A stretch of 64,000 nucleotides of DNA from assembly GCF_041729615.1 (NCBI RefSeq), contig NZ_CP154874.1:3951501-4015500 (forward strand), given 5' to 3'. Positions within the stretch are counted from its first letter, which is position 1. Each line of letters opens with the position of its first letter. The position numbers were made by a program, and so were the translations under genes. Shown here one piece after another: positions 9,211 to 18,735 of the stretch. A model generated the notes under the pieces. The model made no database searches. It was not told the DNA's origin and saw only the letters and a program-made list of their open reading frames with translations. This stretch comes from Pseudomonas alcaligenes (lineage in GTDB: Bacteria > Pseudomonadota > Gammaproteobacteria > Pseudomonadales > Pseudomonadaceae).

Positions 9211-9239
9211 TTGAAGATTTATTCTAGCTTGGCAATACT
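9211..9239 (+). promoter_or_regulatory. Weak candidate sigma-70 promoter for fimV
   Basis: TTGAAG at 9211, a 17-base spacer, then AATACT at 9234; each hexamer is 4 of 6. It sits in the 154-bp AT-richer gap before fimV. Read by eye only. Confidence 0.25.
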
Positions 9240-9345
9240 GGTTTGGTAGTTCGCTGGCGGGGAGTCGCCTCTGGGCGGGTGCAGGCAGCGCGCTTCAAAA
9301 TCCTCTCGTGCAACGAGAAAAAAAGATAAAACAAGGGATTACACT

Positions 9346-12120
9346 ATGGTTCGGGTTCGCAAACTGGTGCTGGCAATTGCGGCTGCTTCCGCGCTGACTT
9401 CCGGTACGGCACATGCGCTGGGGCTGGGGGAGATCGACCTGCAGTCCTCGCTGAGCCAGCCGCTGGTGGCGGAGATCGAGCTGCTCGAGGTGCGCGATCT
9501 GGCACCCGGTGAGGTGATCCCGGCGCTTGCCTCGGCCGAGGAGTTCAACAAGGCCGGTGTCGATCGCCAGTACTTCCTGACCGATCTCAAGTTCACGCCG
9601 ATCATCAAGCCCAACGGCAAGAGCGTGATTCGCATCACCTCTACCAAGCCGGTGCGCGAGCCCTACGTCAACTTCCTCGTCGAAGTGCTGTGGCCGAATG
9701 GCCGGCTGCTGCGCGAGTACACTCTGCTGCTCGATCCGCCGCTGTATTCCCCCACTCCGGCGCTGACCACTGCGCCGAGTCTGCCGGTAGCCGCTGCACC
9801 GGCACCCCGCCCGCAGGCTGCGGCGCCCACTCCGCGCCCGGTTACCCCCAGCGCCAGTGCCCCGGTTCGCCCGGCCGCACCAGTCGCTCCGGCTGCTCCG
9901 GCCCCGGCGGCTCCGGTGAAGGTGGCAGCCGATCAGTACAAGACCACTTCCAGCGACACCCTGTGGGAAATCGCCCAGAACAGTCGCCAGAGCGGTAGCG
10001 TGCACCAGGCCATGCTGGCCATTCAGGAGCTCAACCCTAATGCCTTCATCGGCGGCAATATCAACCGTCTGAAGAGTGGCCAGGTGCTGCGCCTGCCTAC
10101 CGATGCGCAGATCAAGAGCCGCAGCCAGGCCGAAGCCCTGGCCCAGGTCGCCGAGCAGAATGCCGCCTGGCGTGAGGGGCGCAGCGTCGCCGCCAGTTCT
10201 TCCCGCCAGCTGGATGCCACCAAGCGTGACAGCGCCGGTGCGGCGCCAGCCAAGGCCGAGGCCAAGGACAGCCTGAAGCTGGTTTCCGCCGACAGTGGCA
10301 AGTCGACTGCCGGTGCCGAGAAGGGCAAGGGCGATAGCAAGGCGCTCAATGACCAGCTGGCCGTCACCAAGGAAAGCCTGGATTCTACGCGTCGCGAAAA
10401 CGAAGAGCTGAAAAGCCGCCTGGGCGACCTGCAGAGCCAGCTCGACAAGGCGCAGCGCCTGCTCGAACTCAAGGATAGCCAGCTGGCCAAGCTGCAGGCT
10501 GACCTGGCCAAGCAGGGCCAGACTGCGGCTGCGCCTTCCGCTGAGGCCAAGCCGCAGGAGGTCAAGCCGGCTGCTCCGGTTGCCGAGGCCAAGCCCGCCG
10601 AGGTGAAACCGGTCGAGAAGCCCGCTGCCGCCGATTTCAACTACGAAGAGCCGGCGCCCAAGGTCGAGCCAGCTAAGCCTGCCGTGCAGGCGCCGGCTCC
10701 CCAGCCGGCCAAGCCGGCCGCTGCCAAGCCCGAGCAGCCTGCCAAGCCGGTTACCAAGCCTGTGGTCAAGGAGCCGGAGCCGCAGGGCATGCTTGATCAG
10801 CTGCTGGCCAATCCCATGCTGCTCGGTGCTGCTGGCGGCGGCGTGCTGCTGGCGCTGCTGATTGGTCTGATGGTGCTGTCGCGCCGTAACGCTATGAAAG
10901 AGGCCGAGCTACAGAACAGTCTTTCTGCCGAGCAGGGCGATGACGCCTTTGCCTCCGACATGGACCTGCCGGACGACAGCTTTGCCGGGCTCGATGATGC
11001 TGCCGACCAGTCTGCAATCCGTGGTCAGGCTGAGGAGCGCGTCGCGCCGCAGACCGCCGATGCGCTGGGCGAGGCCGATATCTACATCGCCTACGGCAAG
11101 TTCAGTCAGGCTGCCGAGCTGCTGCACAATGCGATCAATGATGAGCCGCAGCGCGGTGACCTGCGCCTGAAGCTGATGGAGGTCTACGCTGAGCTGGGTG
11201 ATCGTGACGGTTTTGCCCGCCAGGAGCAGGAACTGCGCGAGATCGGTGGCTCCGCCGGTGCCGTCGACCAGCTCAAGGCCAAGTATCCGGCGATGGCTGC
11301 AGCGGCCCTGGCTGGCGGTGCCGCAGTCGCCGCTGCCGATGAGCTGGACAGCTTCAGCCTGGATGACCTGACGCTGGACGAGCCGGCGTCGCCGCAGCCT
11401 GCTGCCGCTGATCTGGATGATGCCTTCGATCTGAGCCTGGATGAGCTGGACGTCAATCTGGACGAGCCGACTGCGCAGAGCACTCCGGCTGCCGAGGCAA
11501 CGCTGGACGATCTGGAGCTGGATGCCGGCCTCGACTTCGACGCCCCGGCAGCTCCGGCCAGCACTGTTGCCAGCGACATGGATTTCGACCTGGACCTGGG
11601 CGGAGATGCTGCCGCTGAGAGCCTGTCCCTGGGCGACGATCTGGCCGACTTCAGTCTGGACCTGGAGGCCGAGAGCAAGCCGGCTGCTGTTGCCGAAGAT
11701 GATTTCATGCTCAGCCTGGATGACGAGCCGATCGCGCCGGCTGCCGAGGTCGAGCTGGAGATGCCGGCCGACTTCGACTTGTCGCTGGCCGACGAGGCGC
11801 CCGCTGCTCCGGTGGCGGACAGCTTCGCCGCCCAGTTGGACGAGGTTTCCGCCGAGCTGAATGAGCTCAGTGGCGGTCTGGCCGACGAGCTGCCGGCTGC
11901 TCGGCCGGAGGCTTCCTCTAGCGCAGCGGGGCTGGATGTGGACGACGATTTCGACTTCCTCTCGGGTACCGACGAGACCGCCACCAAGCTGGATCTGGCA
12001 CGTGCCTACATCGACATGGGCGACAGTGAAGGCGCCCGCGATATTCTCGACGAAGTGATCGCCGAGGGTAACGAGGGGCAGCAGCAGGAAGCACGTGAGC
12101 TGATTGCCAAGCTGAGCTGA
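9346..12120 (+). CDS. fimV: FimV peptidoglycan-binding polar hub protein
   Basis: FimV organises the cell pole in Pseudomonas and is needed for assembly of type IV pili and twitching; it also influences type II secretion and cAMP in P. aeruginosa. The 924-residue product has a signal peptide (residues 1-24, ending AHA), a conserved periplasmic N-terminal domain, a proline/alanine-rich linker, a LysM peptidoglycan-binding domain (about 199-250), a coiled coil (about 330-385), one transmembrane helix (about 491-512), a TPR-like segment near 575-640, a long acidic repetitive linker, and the C-terminal FimV domain (about 870-924) with LDLARAYIDMGDSEGARDIL. Length and order are typical. It precedes truA by only three bases. 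Confidence 0.96.
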   Translation: MVRVRKLVLAIAAASALTSGTAHALGLGEIDLQSSLSQPLVAEIELLEVRDLAPGEVIPALASAEEFNKAGVDRQYFLTDLKFTPIIKPNGKSVIRITSTKPVREPYVNFLVEVLWPNGRLLREYTLLLDPPLYSPTPALTTAPSLPVAAAPAPRPQAAAPTPRPVTPSASAPVRPAAPVAPAAPAPAAPVKVAADQYKTTSSDTLWEIAQNSRQSGSVHQAMLAIQELNPNAFIGGNINRLKSGQVLRLPTDAQIKSRSQAEALAQVAEQNAAWREGRSVAASSSRQLDATKRDSAGAAPAKAEAKDSLKLVSADSGKSTAGAEKGKGDSKALNDQLAVTKESLDSTRRENEELKSRLGDLQSQLDKAQRLLELKDSQLAKLQADLAKQGQTAAAPSAEAKPQEVKPAAPVAEAKPAEVKPVEKPAAADFNYEEPAPKVEPAKPAVQAPAPQPAKPAAAKPEQPAKPVTKPVVKEPEPQGMLDQLLANPMLLGAAGGGVLLALLIGLMVLSRRNAMKEAELQNSLSAEQGDDAFASDMDLPDDSFAGLDDAADQSAIRGQAEERVAPQTADALGEADIYIAYGKFSQAAELLHNAINDEPQRGDLRLKLMEVYAELGDRDGFARQEQELREIGGSAGAVDQLKAKYPAMAAAALAGGAAVAAADELDSFSLDDLTLDEPASPQPAAADLDDAFDLSLDELDVNLDEPTAQSTPAAEATLDDLELDAGLDFDAPAAPASTVASDMDFDLDLGGDAAAESLSLGDDLADFSLDLEAESKPAAVAEDDFMLSLDDEPIAPAAEVELEMPADFDLSLADEAPAAPVADSFAAQLDEVSAELNELSGGLADELPAARPEASSSAAGLDVDDDFDFLSGTDETATKLDLARAYIDMGDSEGARDILDEVIAEGNEGQQQEARELIAKLS

Positions 12121-12123
12121 TCC

Positions 12124-12981
12124 ATGTCCGACGCAATACCACCAGCGGCGGCCGAAATGGCCGCCGCTGGCGTTTCCAGAATCGCCCTCGGCATCGAGTA
12201 CAAGGGGGCCCGCTACCGTGGCTGGCAGCGCCAGGAGGCTGGCGTGCCCTCGGTCCAGGAGGCGCTGGAGAGGGCGCTGTCGCAGGTCGCCGCCGAGCCG
12301 GTCAGTGTCATCTGTGCCGGGCGCACCGATGCCGGCGTGCATGCCAGTGGCCAGGTGGTGCATTTCGATACCCGCGTCGAGCGCCCGCTCAAGGCCTGGG
12401 TCATGGGCGGCAATGCCCACCTGCCGGCCGATGTCAGCGTGACCTGGGCCAAAGTCATGCCGGCAGACTTCCATGCTCGCTTCAAGGCTTTCGCCCGGCG
12501 CTATCGCTACGTGATCTACAACGATCCGATCCGTCCGGCACACCTGGCCGAGGAAGTCACCTGGAATCACCGCCCTCTGGATGTGGCGCGCATGCGTGAG
12601 GCAGCGGCCCATCTGGTCGGTACCCATGACTTCACTTCCTTCCGTGCGGTGCAGTGCCAGGCCAAGTCGCCGGTGAAGACGGTGCACCATCTGGAAGTGA
12701 TCGAGCATGGTCGCTTCATCGTCATCGACGTGCGCGCCAATGCCTTCCTGCATCACATGGTGCGCAACTTCGCCGGGGTGCTGATGACCATAGGCGCCGG
12801 CGAGCGTGAGCCGGGCTGGGTCGGCGAGGTGCTCGCGGCACGCGATCGGCGCAGCGGCGGCGTCACCGCCCATCCCTATGGCCTGTACCTGGTGCAGGTG
12901 GAGTACCCGCAGGAATTCGAGTTGCCGCAGCGCTACCTGGGGCCGCATTTCCTCTCCGCACTGCCGCAAAGCTTCGGCTGA
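12124..12981 (+). CDS. truA: tRNA pseudouridine(38-40) synthase
   Basis: Isomerises uridines 38-40 in the anticodon stem-loop of several tRNAs. The catalytic aspartate is Asp69 in CAGRTDAGVHASGQ; ALGIEYKGARYRGWQRQ marks the start of the conserved fold. The ATG at 12124 lies three bases after the fimV stop, giving 285 residues. The first 16 codons are alanine-rich, lie over a perfect hairpin (separate entry) and are not part of the conserved fold. An internal ATG at 12157, inside the hairpin, would give a start MAAAGVSRIALG and cannot be excluded. Confidence 0.95.
   Translation: MSDAIPPAAAEMAAAGVSRIALGIEYKGARYRGWQRQEAGVPSVQEALERALSQVAAEPVSVICAGRTDAGVHASGQVVHFDTRVERPLKAWVMGGNAHLPADVSVTWAKVMPADFHARFKAFARRYRYVIYNDPIRPAHLAEEVTWNHRPLDVARMREAAAHLVGTHDFTSFRAVQCQAKSPVKTVHHLEVIEHGRFIVIDVRANAFLHHMVRNFAGVLMTIGAGEREPGWVGEVLAARDRRSGGVTAHPYGLYLVQVEYPQEFELPQRYLGPHFLSALPQSFG
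12142..12170 (+). repeat. Perfect 12-bp hairpin in the 5' end of truA
   Basis: CCAGCGGCGGCC, loop GAAAT, then GGCCGCCGCTGG. The stem begins 21 bases after the fimV stop and covers truA codons 7-16; CGTTTCC follows. It may end or stabilise fimV mRNA and restrict truA translation. Confidence 0.6.
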
Positions 12982-13037
12982 AACTGCGGCCTGGCTTTGC
13001 TACCATCATTATTTCTTTTGCAGAAGGTGCCGGCACG

Positions 13038-13658
13038 TTGACAGCCGTTCGCGTCAAAATCTGTGGAATCACTCGGGTCGAGGATGCCCTTGCCGCCGCC
13101 GCAGCCGGGGCCGACGCCATCGGTCTGGTGTTCTATGCCGGGAGCCCGCGGGCCGTCGGTGCCGAGCAGGCGCGGGCAATCATCGCGGCGCTGCCCCCTT
13201 TCGTGACCACGGTCGGCCTGTTCGTCGATGCCGGTCGCGACGAGCTGGCGCATATCCTCGCCAGCGTGCCGCTGGATCTGCTGCAGTTCCACGGCGACGA
13301 GTCGGCCGAGCAGTGCGAAGGCTTCGGGCGTCCCTATATCAAGGCGCTGCGTGTCAGGGCCGGCGATGACATCGTCGCCCGGGTGGCTGACTATCCGGGC
13401 GCCCAGGGCATCCTGCTGGATGCCTATGTCGAAGGGGTGCCCGGTGGAACCGGCGAGGCGTTCGACTGGTCATTGATACCGCAGGGGTTGAGCAAGCCGC
13501 TGATCCTGGCCGGCGGTCTGCGCCCGGACAACGTCGCGACTGCCGTCGCCCAGGTGCGTCCTTATGCCGTGGACGTGAGTGGTGGCGTCGAGGCGAGCAA
13601 GGGGATCAAGGATGCGCAGAAGGTCGGGGCATTCATTCGCGAGGCACGCGGTGGCTGA
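13038..13658 (+). CDS. trpF: Phosphoribosylanthranilate isomerase
   Basis: Third step of tryptophan synthesis, converting phosphoribosylanthranilate to CdRP in a TIM barrel. The 206-residue product reads VKICGITRVEDALAAA at the N-terminus, with the catalytic cysteine in KICGIT and the aspartate in LLDAYVEG; the phosphate-binding LAGGLRPDNV and VDVSGGVE loops are intact. No ATG fits: the start is TTG at 13038 after AGAAGG. It is the only trp gene in the window and stands apart from other trp genes, the usual Pseudomonas arrangement, next to truA and accD. Confidence 0.96.
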   Translation: MTAVRVKICGITRVEDALAAAAAGADAIGLVFYAGSPRAVGAEQARAIIAALPPFVTTVGLFVDAGRDELAHILASVPLDLLQFHGDESAEQCEGFGRPYIKALRVRAGDDIVARVADYPGAQGILLDAYVEGVPGGTGEAFDWSLIPQGLSKPLILAGGLRPDNVATAVAQVRPYAVDVSGGVEASKGIKDAQKVGAFIREARGG

Positions 13659-13790
13659 TGTGACGACGGGCGGATGCCTGCCGTCCATAAGCCATCGTTC
13701 CCCGGCCGGGGCATGGCGGTCGCCGTCCACGGTCCGAATCAGCATTTGCCCGGGTCGCCCAAGACCCCGAAACAGCTACGGAGAGTAAGC

Positions 13791-14666
13791 ATGAGCAACT
13801 GGTTGAGAGAAAAGCTGATCCCCTCGATCATGCGTTCCGAGGTCAAGAAGAGCTCGGTGCCCGAGGGGCTCTGGCACAAGTGCCCGTCCTGCGATGCCGT
13901 GCTCTATCGTCCCGAGCTGGAAAAGACCCTCGATGTCTGCCCCAAGTGCAACCACCACATGCGCATCGATGCGCGTACTCGCCTGGACCTGTTCCTTGAT
14001 GCCGACGGCCGTGAGGAACTGGGCGCCGAGCTGGAGCCGGTGGATCGCCTGAAATTCCGCGACAGCAAGAAATACAAGGACCGTCTGGCCGCCGCGCAGA
14101 AGGAAACCGGCGAGAAGGACGCCCTCATCTCCATGAGCGGCAAGCTGCAGGGTATGCCCGTGGTGGCCTGCGCCTTCGAGTTCAGCTTCATGGGCGGGTC
14201 CATGGGCGCCATCGTCGGCGAGCGCTTCGTGCGTGCCGCCAACGTGGCCCTGGAGAAGCGCTGCCCGCTGGTGTGCTTCGCCGCCTCCGGCGGTGCGCGC
14301 ATGCAGGAGGCACTGATCTCGCTGATGCAGATGGCCAAGACCAGCGCCGTGCTGGCGCGTCTGCGCGAGGAGGGCATTCCCTTCGTCTCCGTACTCACCG
14401 ACCCGGTCTACGGCGGCGTGTCCGCCAGCCTGGCCATGCTCGGCGACGTGATAGTCGCCGAGCCGCGCGCGCTGATCGGTTTCGCCGGTCCGCGGGTGAT
14501 CGAGCAGACCGTGCGCGAGAAGCTGCCGGAAGGCTTCCAGCGCAGCGAGTTCCTGCTGGAGCATGGCGCCATCGACATGATCATTCACCGTAACGACCTG
14601 CGGCCGCGCCTGGCCCGCCTGCTGGCGCAGCTGCAGCACCTGCCGACCCCCGCGGCCACTGCATGA
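13791..14666 (+). CDS. accD: Acetyl-CoA carboxylase carboxyltransferase subunit beta
   Basis: Beta subunit of the carboxyltransferase that makes malonyl-CoA for fatty-acid synthesis, working with AccA. The 291-residue product has the N-terminal zinc ribbon (Cys31, Cys34, Cys50, Cys53) and the crotonase-fold oxyanion loops FMGGSMG and SGGARMQE. ATG 13791 follows ACGGAGAGTAAGC. A longer in-frame reading from 13674 lacks conservation and is rejected. The gene overlaps folC by four bases (ATGA), implying translational coupling. The 132-bp gap before it carries no recognisable gene. Confidence 0.97.
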   Translation: MSNWLREKLIPSIMRSEVKKSSVPEGLWHKCPSCDAVLYRPELEKTLDVCPKCNHHMRIDARTRLDLFLDADGREELGAELEPVDRLKFRDSKKYKDRLAAAQKETGEKDALISMSGKLQGMPVVACAFEFSFMGGSMGAIVGERFVRAANVALEKRCPLVCFAASGGARMQEALISLMQMAKTSAVLARLREEGIPFVSVLTDPVYGGVSASLAMLGDVIVAEPRALIGFAGPRVIEQTVREKLPEGFQRSEFLLEHGAIDMIIHRNDLRPRLARLLAQLQHLPTPAATA

Positions 14667-15961
14667 GCCGATCCCTCGCCGACTGGCTGAGCTACCTGGA
14701 GCAACTGCACCCCAGCGCCATCGACATGGGCCTGGAGCGCTCGCGCGAGGTCGCTCGCCGGCTCGGCCTGGGCAAGCCGGCGCCGCGGGTGATCACCGTC
14801 ACCGGCACCAACGGCAAGGGCTCCACTTGTGCCTTCCTGGCGGCCCTGCTGCGTGAGCAGGGGCTCAAGGTCGGCGTCTACAGCTCGCCACACCTGCTGC
14901 ATTACAACGAGCGGGTCCAGCTCGAAGGTCGCGATGCCGGCGACGAGGAGCTGTGTGCGGCCTTCGCCGCTGTCGAGGCCGGGCGTGGCGAGATTTCCCT
15001 GACCTATTTCGAAATGGGCACCCTGGCGGCCTTCTGGCTGTTCGAGCGCGCCGGCCTGGACGCCGTGGTGCTGGAGGTCGGTCTCGGCGGCCGGCTGGAT
15101 GCGGTCAACCTGGTCGATGCCGACCTGGCGCTGGTCACCAGCATCGGCCTGGACCACGCCGAGTGGCTGGGCGACACCCGCGAGTCGGTGGCCTTCGAGA
15201 AGGCCGGCATCCTGCGCCAGGGCAAGCCGGCGTTCTGTGGTGATCTCGACCCGCCACTGCCGCTGCTGCAGAGGGTCGCCGAGCTGGATTGCCCCCTGTT
15301 CCTGCGCGGGCGCGACTACGACCTGGCCATCGGCGAGCGGAGCTGGCACTGGCGCGGTCTCACCGCGGACGGTCAGGTGCTCGAGCTGCACGATCTGCCG
15401 CTGCTGGATCTGCCGATGGAAAACGCCGCCCTGGCCCTGCAGGCCTATGCCGTGCTGGGGCTGGCCTGGCAGCCCGAGCGCCTGGCCAATGCGCTGCGCG
15501 CCACCCGGGTGGCGGGGCGCCTGGAGCGTCGTCAATTGCGCTGGCAGGGTAAGCAGCTGAGCCTGCTGCTGGATGTTGGCCACAACCCGCATGCCGCCGA
15601 ATACCTGGCTGCGCGCCTGGCGGCGCGCCCGCCCAAGGGGCGGCGGCTGGCGGTATTCGGCCTGCTGGCCGACAAGGATCTGGCCGGCGTGCTGGCGCCG
15701 TTGCAGCTGGAGGTGCAGGGCTGGGCGGTAGCGCCGCTGGACAGTCCGCGTTCGCGCCCGGCCGGCGAGCTGGAGGCGGCCCTGCGCAACCTGGGTGCCG
15801 ATGTGCGTGCCTGCTCCAGCGTCGCCGAAGCATTGCTGGTACAGTGTGGCCAGGCGCACGAGGATGACGAGATCCTCGTGTTCGGATCTTTCTATTGCGT
15901 GGCCGAGGCCCTGGAGTGGCTCGGCCAACAGGTGGAGGCGGGCGATGGCGGTGCTGGATAA
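14663..15961 (+). CDS. folC: Bifunctional folylpolyglutamate / dihydrofolate synthase
   Basis: Adds glutamate to dihydropteroate and then to folates in the cytoplasm. The 432-residue product has the P-loop TGTNGKGSTCAF near residue 50, the Mur-ligase-like SSPHLLHYNERVQ segment, and EVGLGGRLDAVN. It starts on the ATGA overlap with accD and its end overlaps the next gene by 17 bases. The accD-folC-dedD-cvpA-purF order is conserved in gamma-proteobacteria. Confidence 0.96.
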   Translation: MSRSLADWLSYLEQLHPSAIDMGLERSREVARRLGLGKPAPRVITVTGTNGKGSTCAFLAALLREQGLKVGVYSSPHLLHYNERVQLEGRDAGDEELCAAFAAVEAGRGEISLTYFEMGTLAAFWLFERAGLDAVVLEVGLGGRLDAVNLVDADLALVTSIGLDHAEWLGDTRESVAFEKAGILRQGKPAFCGDLDPPLPLLQRVAELDCPLFLRGRDYDLAIGERSWHWRGLTADGQVLELHDLPLLDLPMENAALALQAYAVLGLAWQPERLANALRATRVAGRLERRQLRWQGKQLSLLLDVGHNPHAAEYLAARLAARPPKGRRLAVFGLLADKDLAGVLAPLQLEVQGWAVAPLDSPRSRPAGELEAALRNLGADVRACSSVAEALLVQCGQAHEDDEILVFGSFYCVAEALEWLGQQVEAGDGGAG

Positions 15962-16532
15962 GGGGCTCAAGCAGCGTTTGGTTGGTGCTGTGGTGCTGAT
16001 ATCGCTGGCGGTGATCTTCCTGCCTAGACTGTTTTCCCGCGAGGACGAGCTGCGCCAGGTGGTGGTCGATGCCCCGGCCATGCCGGCAAAACCGACCATG
16101 CCCGAAGTGGCGCTGGAACCGGTGAGCGTGCCCGAACCGGTGGCCGAGGACGAAGTGCCGCCGGTGGAGCCGGTGCCGCAATCGCCCAGCGAGCCGATTG
16201 CCACCCCGGTGCAACCGGTCGTCGAGCCGCAGGCGCCGGTGCAGGCCAGCACGCCCGAGGAGAAGCCGGCCAGCGGCCTGGACGCCAACAGCCTGCCGGT
16301 CAGCTGGTCGGTACAGCTGGCCAGCCTGTCCAGCCGCGCCGGTGCCGAGAAACTGCAGCAGACCCTGCGCAGCAGTGGCTACAACGCCTATATCCGCAGT
16401 TTCGATGGCATGAACCGGGTGTTTGTCGGGCCGGTCATCGAGCGTGCCGAGGCCGATCGCCTGCGCGACCAGCTCAACCGCCAGCAGAAGCTCAACGGTT
16501 TCGTGGTGCGTTTCCAGCCGGAGAACGGCTGA
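15945..16532 (+). CDS. dedD: DedD-like SPOR-domain membrane protein
   Basis: A 195-residue inner-membrane protein, short cytoplasmic N-terminus, one transmembrane helix (about 12-28), a proline/valine/glutamate-rich linker, and a C-terminal SPOR domain (about 115-190; WSVQLASLSSRAGAEKLQ and YNAYIRSF). SPOR domains bind denuded septal peptidoglycan, so a cell-division role like E. coli DedD is expected. The start at ATG 15945 (MAVLDKGLKQR) is preferred over a longer reading from 15795 because the latter runs inside folC in a non-conserved frame. Coupled to folC by a 17-base overlap. Confidence 0.9.
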   Translation: MAVLDKGLKQRLVGAVVLISLAVIFLPRLFSREDELRQVVVDAPAMPAKPTMPEVALEPVSVPEPVAEDEVPPVEPVPQSPSEPIATPVQPVVEPQAPVQASTPEEKPASGLDANSLPVSWSVQLASLSSRAGAEKLQQTLRSSGYNAYIRSFDGMNRVFVGPVIERAEADRLRDQLNRQQKLNGFVVRFQPENG

Positions 16533-16620
16533 CGCTATCTCGCCCATAGTGAGGACCCGGCTTACCCGCACGGGTCCGCTCTGTTAAAATCCGCCGCCTT
16601 TCCCGTCTGTAGGCAGCAAC

Positions 16621-17175
16621 GTGGCATTCACTTGGGTCGATTGGGCGATCATCGCCGTCATCGCCATCTCCAGTCTGATCAGCCTGCGCCGTGGCTTCTT
16701 CAAGGAGGCCCTGTCGCTGCTGACCTGGATCATCGCCGGTGTGGTCGCCTGGATGTTCGGCGGCGCCTTGTCGCAGCACCTGACGGATTTCATCGAGACG
16801 CCGTCGATGCGGGTCATCGCCGCCTGCGCCATTCTCTTCGTGGTGACCCTGCTGGTCGGGGCGCTGATCAATTTCCTCATCGGTGAGCTGATCCGGGTAA
16901 CCGGCCTGTCGGGCACCGATCGTTTTCTCGGCATGGTCTTCGGCGCGGCGCGCGGGGCCCTGCTGGTGGTCGTGCTGGTGGGGCTGGTGAGCCTGGCACC
17001 GGTGCAACAGGATCAATGGTGGCAGCAGTCGACCCTGCTGCCGCATTTTCTGATGGTGGCGGACTGGTCGAAGAACCTCATCCTGAGCCTGACCAGCCAG
17101 TGGCTCGCCAGCGGCATCACCGATACGCCCGAGCTTCCGTCCTACGAGGGTCTCTTGCAGCCTAAACTGCCGTAA
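16621..17175 (+). CDS. cvpA: CvpA family membrane protein
   Basis: A 184-residue protein with about four transmembrane segments (for example ADWAIIAVIAISSLISL, ALSLLTWIIAGVVAWMF, CAILFVVTLLVGALINF, GAARGALLVVVLVGLVSL). CvpA is needed for colicin V production and for envelope integrity in enteric bacteria; the molecular function is not settled. The start is GTG 16621. It lies 43 bp before purF, the conserved arrangement. Confidence 0.93.
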   Translation: MAFTWVDWAIIAVIAISSLISLRRGFFKEALSLLTWIIAGVVAWMFGGALSQHLTDFIETPSMRVIAACAILFVVTLLVGALINFLIGELIRVTGLSGTDRFLGMVFGAARGALLVVVLVGLVSLAPVQQDQWWQQSTLLPHFLMVADWSKNLILSLTSQWLASGITDTPELPSYEGLLQPKLP

Positions 17176-17218
17176 GAGCCCGGAACTAGCCTGATTCACT
17201 ACACAGAGGTTGCGTCAC

Positions 17219-18724
17219 ATGTGCGGCATCGTCGGTATCGTCGGTAAGTCCAACGTCAATCAGTCCCTGTATGACGCCCTTACCGTGCTCCAGCATCGCG
17301 GCCAGGACGCTGCCGGCATCGTCACCAGCCATGGCGGGCGTCTGTTCCTGCGCAAGGACAACGGCCTGGTGCGCGATGTGTTCCAGCAACGCCACATGCA
17401 GCGCCTGGTGGGTAACGTCGGCATCGGCCACGTGCGCTACCCCACCGCCGGCAGTTCCAGCTCCGCCGAGGCGCAGCCGTTCTACGTCAACTCGCCGTAC
17501 GGCATCACCCTGGCGCACAACGGCAACCTGACCAACGTCGAGCAGCTGTCGCGCGAGATCTACGAGTCCGACCTGCGCCACGTCAACACCAACTCCGACT
17601 CGGAAGTGCTGCTCAACGTGTTCGCCCACGAGCTGGCGGTGCGTGGCAAGCTGCAGCCGACCGAGGAAGACGTGTTTGCCGCCGTCGCCGGCGTGCATGC
17701 CCGCTGCCGCGGTGGTTACGCCGTGGTGGCGATGATCACCGGCTACGGTGTGGTCGGCTTCCGCGACCCCCATGCGATCCGCCCGATCGTCTTCGGCCAG
17801 CGCCACACCGACGAGGGCGTGGAGTACATGATCGCCTCCGAAAGCGTCGCCCTCGACGTGCTCGGCTTCAGCCTGATCCGCGACCTGGCGCCGGGCGAGG
17901 CGGTGTACATCACCGAGGACGGCAAGCTGCACACCCGCCAGTGCGCCTCTAACCCGCAGTACTCGCCGTGCATCTTCGAGCACGTCTACCTGGCCCGTCC
18001 GGACTCGCTGATGGACGGCGTGTCGGTGTACAAGGCGCGCCTGCGCATGGGCGAGAAGCTGGCCGAGAAGATCCAGCGCGAGCGCCCGGACCACGACATC
18101 GACGTGGTCATCCCGATCCCGGACACCAGCCGCACTTCCGCCCTGGAACTGGCCAACCAGCTGGGTGTGAAGTTTCGCGAGGGCTTCGTCAAGAACCGCT
18201 ACATCGGCCGCACCTTCATCATGCCCGGCCAGGCCGCGCGCAAGAAGTCGGTCCGGCAGAAGCTCAACGCCATCGACCTGGAGTTCCGCGGCAAGAACGT
18301 GATGCTGGTGGACGATTCCATCGTGCGTGGCACCACCTGCAAGCAGATCATCCAGATGGCCCGCGAGGCCGGTGCCAAGAAGGTGTATTTCTGCTCCGCG
18401 GCTCCGGCGGTGCGTTATCCCAACGTGTATGGCATCGACATGCCGAGCGCCCACGAGCTGATCGCCCACGGCCGTACCACCGAGGAAGTGGCCGAGCTGA
18501 TCGGCGCCGACTGGCTGGTGTACCAGGACCTGGACGATCTCAAGGAAGCGGTCGGCGGCGGCAAGATCAAGATCGAGCACTTCGACTGCGCGGTGTTCGA
18601 CGGCCAGTACGTCACCGGCGACGTCAACGAGGCCTATCTGAACAAGATCGAGCAGGCGCGCAACGACGCGGCCAAGGTCAAGGTGCACAGCGCCAGCGCC
18701 ATCATCGATCTGCACAACGACTGA
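17219..18724 (+). CDS. purF: Amidophosphoribosyltransferase
   Basis: First committed step of purine synthesis: transfers the glutamine amide to PRPP. The product of 501 residues begins MCGIVGIVG, so removal of Met exposes the Cys nucleophile of the Ntn glutaminase domain (residues 2-235). The C-terminal phosphoribosyltransferase domain has the PRPP loop VMLVDDSIVRGTT near 361-373. ATG 17219 follows AGAGG. Placed after cvpA and 11 bp before metZ. I saw no clear PurR-type operator. Confidence 0.98.
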   Translation: MCGIVGIVGKSNVNQSLYDALTVLQHRGQDAAGIVTSHGGRLFLRKDNGLVRDVFQQRHMQRLVGNVGIGHVRYPTAGSSSSAEAQPFYVNSPYGITLAHNGNLTNVEQLSREIYESDLRHVNTNSDSEVLLNVFAHELAVRGKLQPTEEDVFAAVAGVHARCRGGYAVVAMITGYGVVGFRDPHAIRPIVFGQRHTDEGVEYMIASESVALDVLGFSLIRDLAPGEAVYITEDGKLHTRQCASNPQYSPCIFEHVYLARPDSLMDGVSVYKARLRMGEKLAEKIQRERPDHDIDVVIPIPDTSRTSALELANQLGVKFREGFVKNRYIGRTFIMPGQAARKKSVRQKLNAIDLEFRGKNVMLVDDSIVRGTTCKQIIQMAREAGAKKVYFCSAAPAVRYPNVYGIDMPSAHELIAHGRTTEEVAELIGADWLVYQDLDDLKEAVGGGKIKIEHFDCAVFDGQYVTGDVNEAYLNKIEQARNDAAKVKVHSASAIIDLHND

Positions 18725-18735
18725 AGGAGCGGGCC

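Noticed and set aside
9466..12069. Low-complexity tracts of fimV as independent repeats
   Set aside because: They are the Pro/Ala linker and the acidic Asp/Leu repeats normal for FimV.
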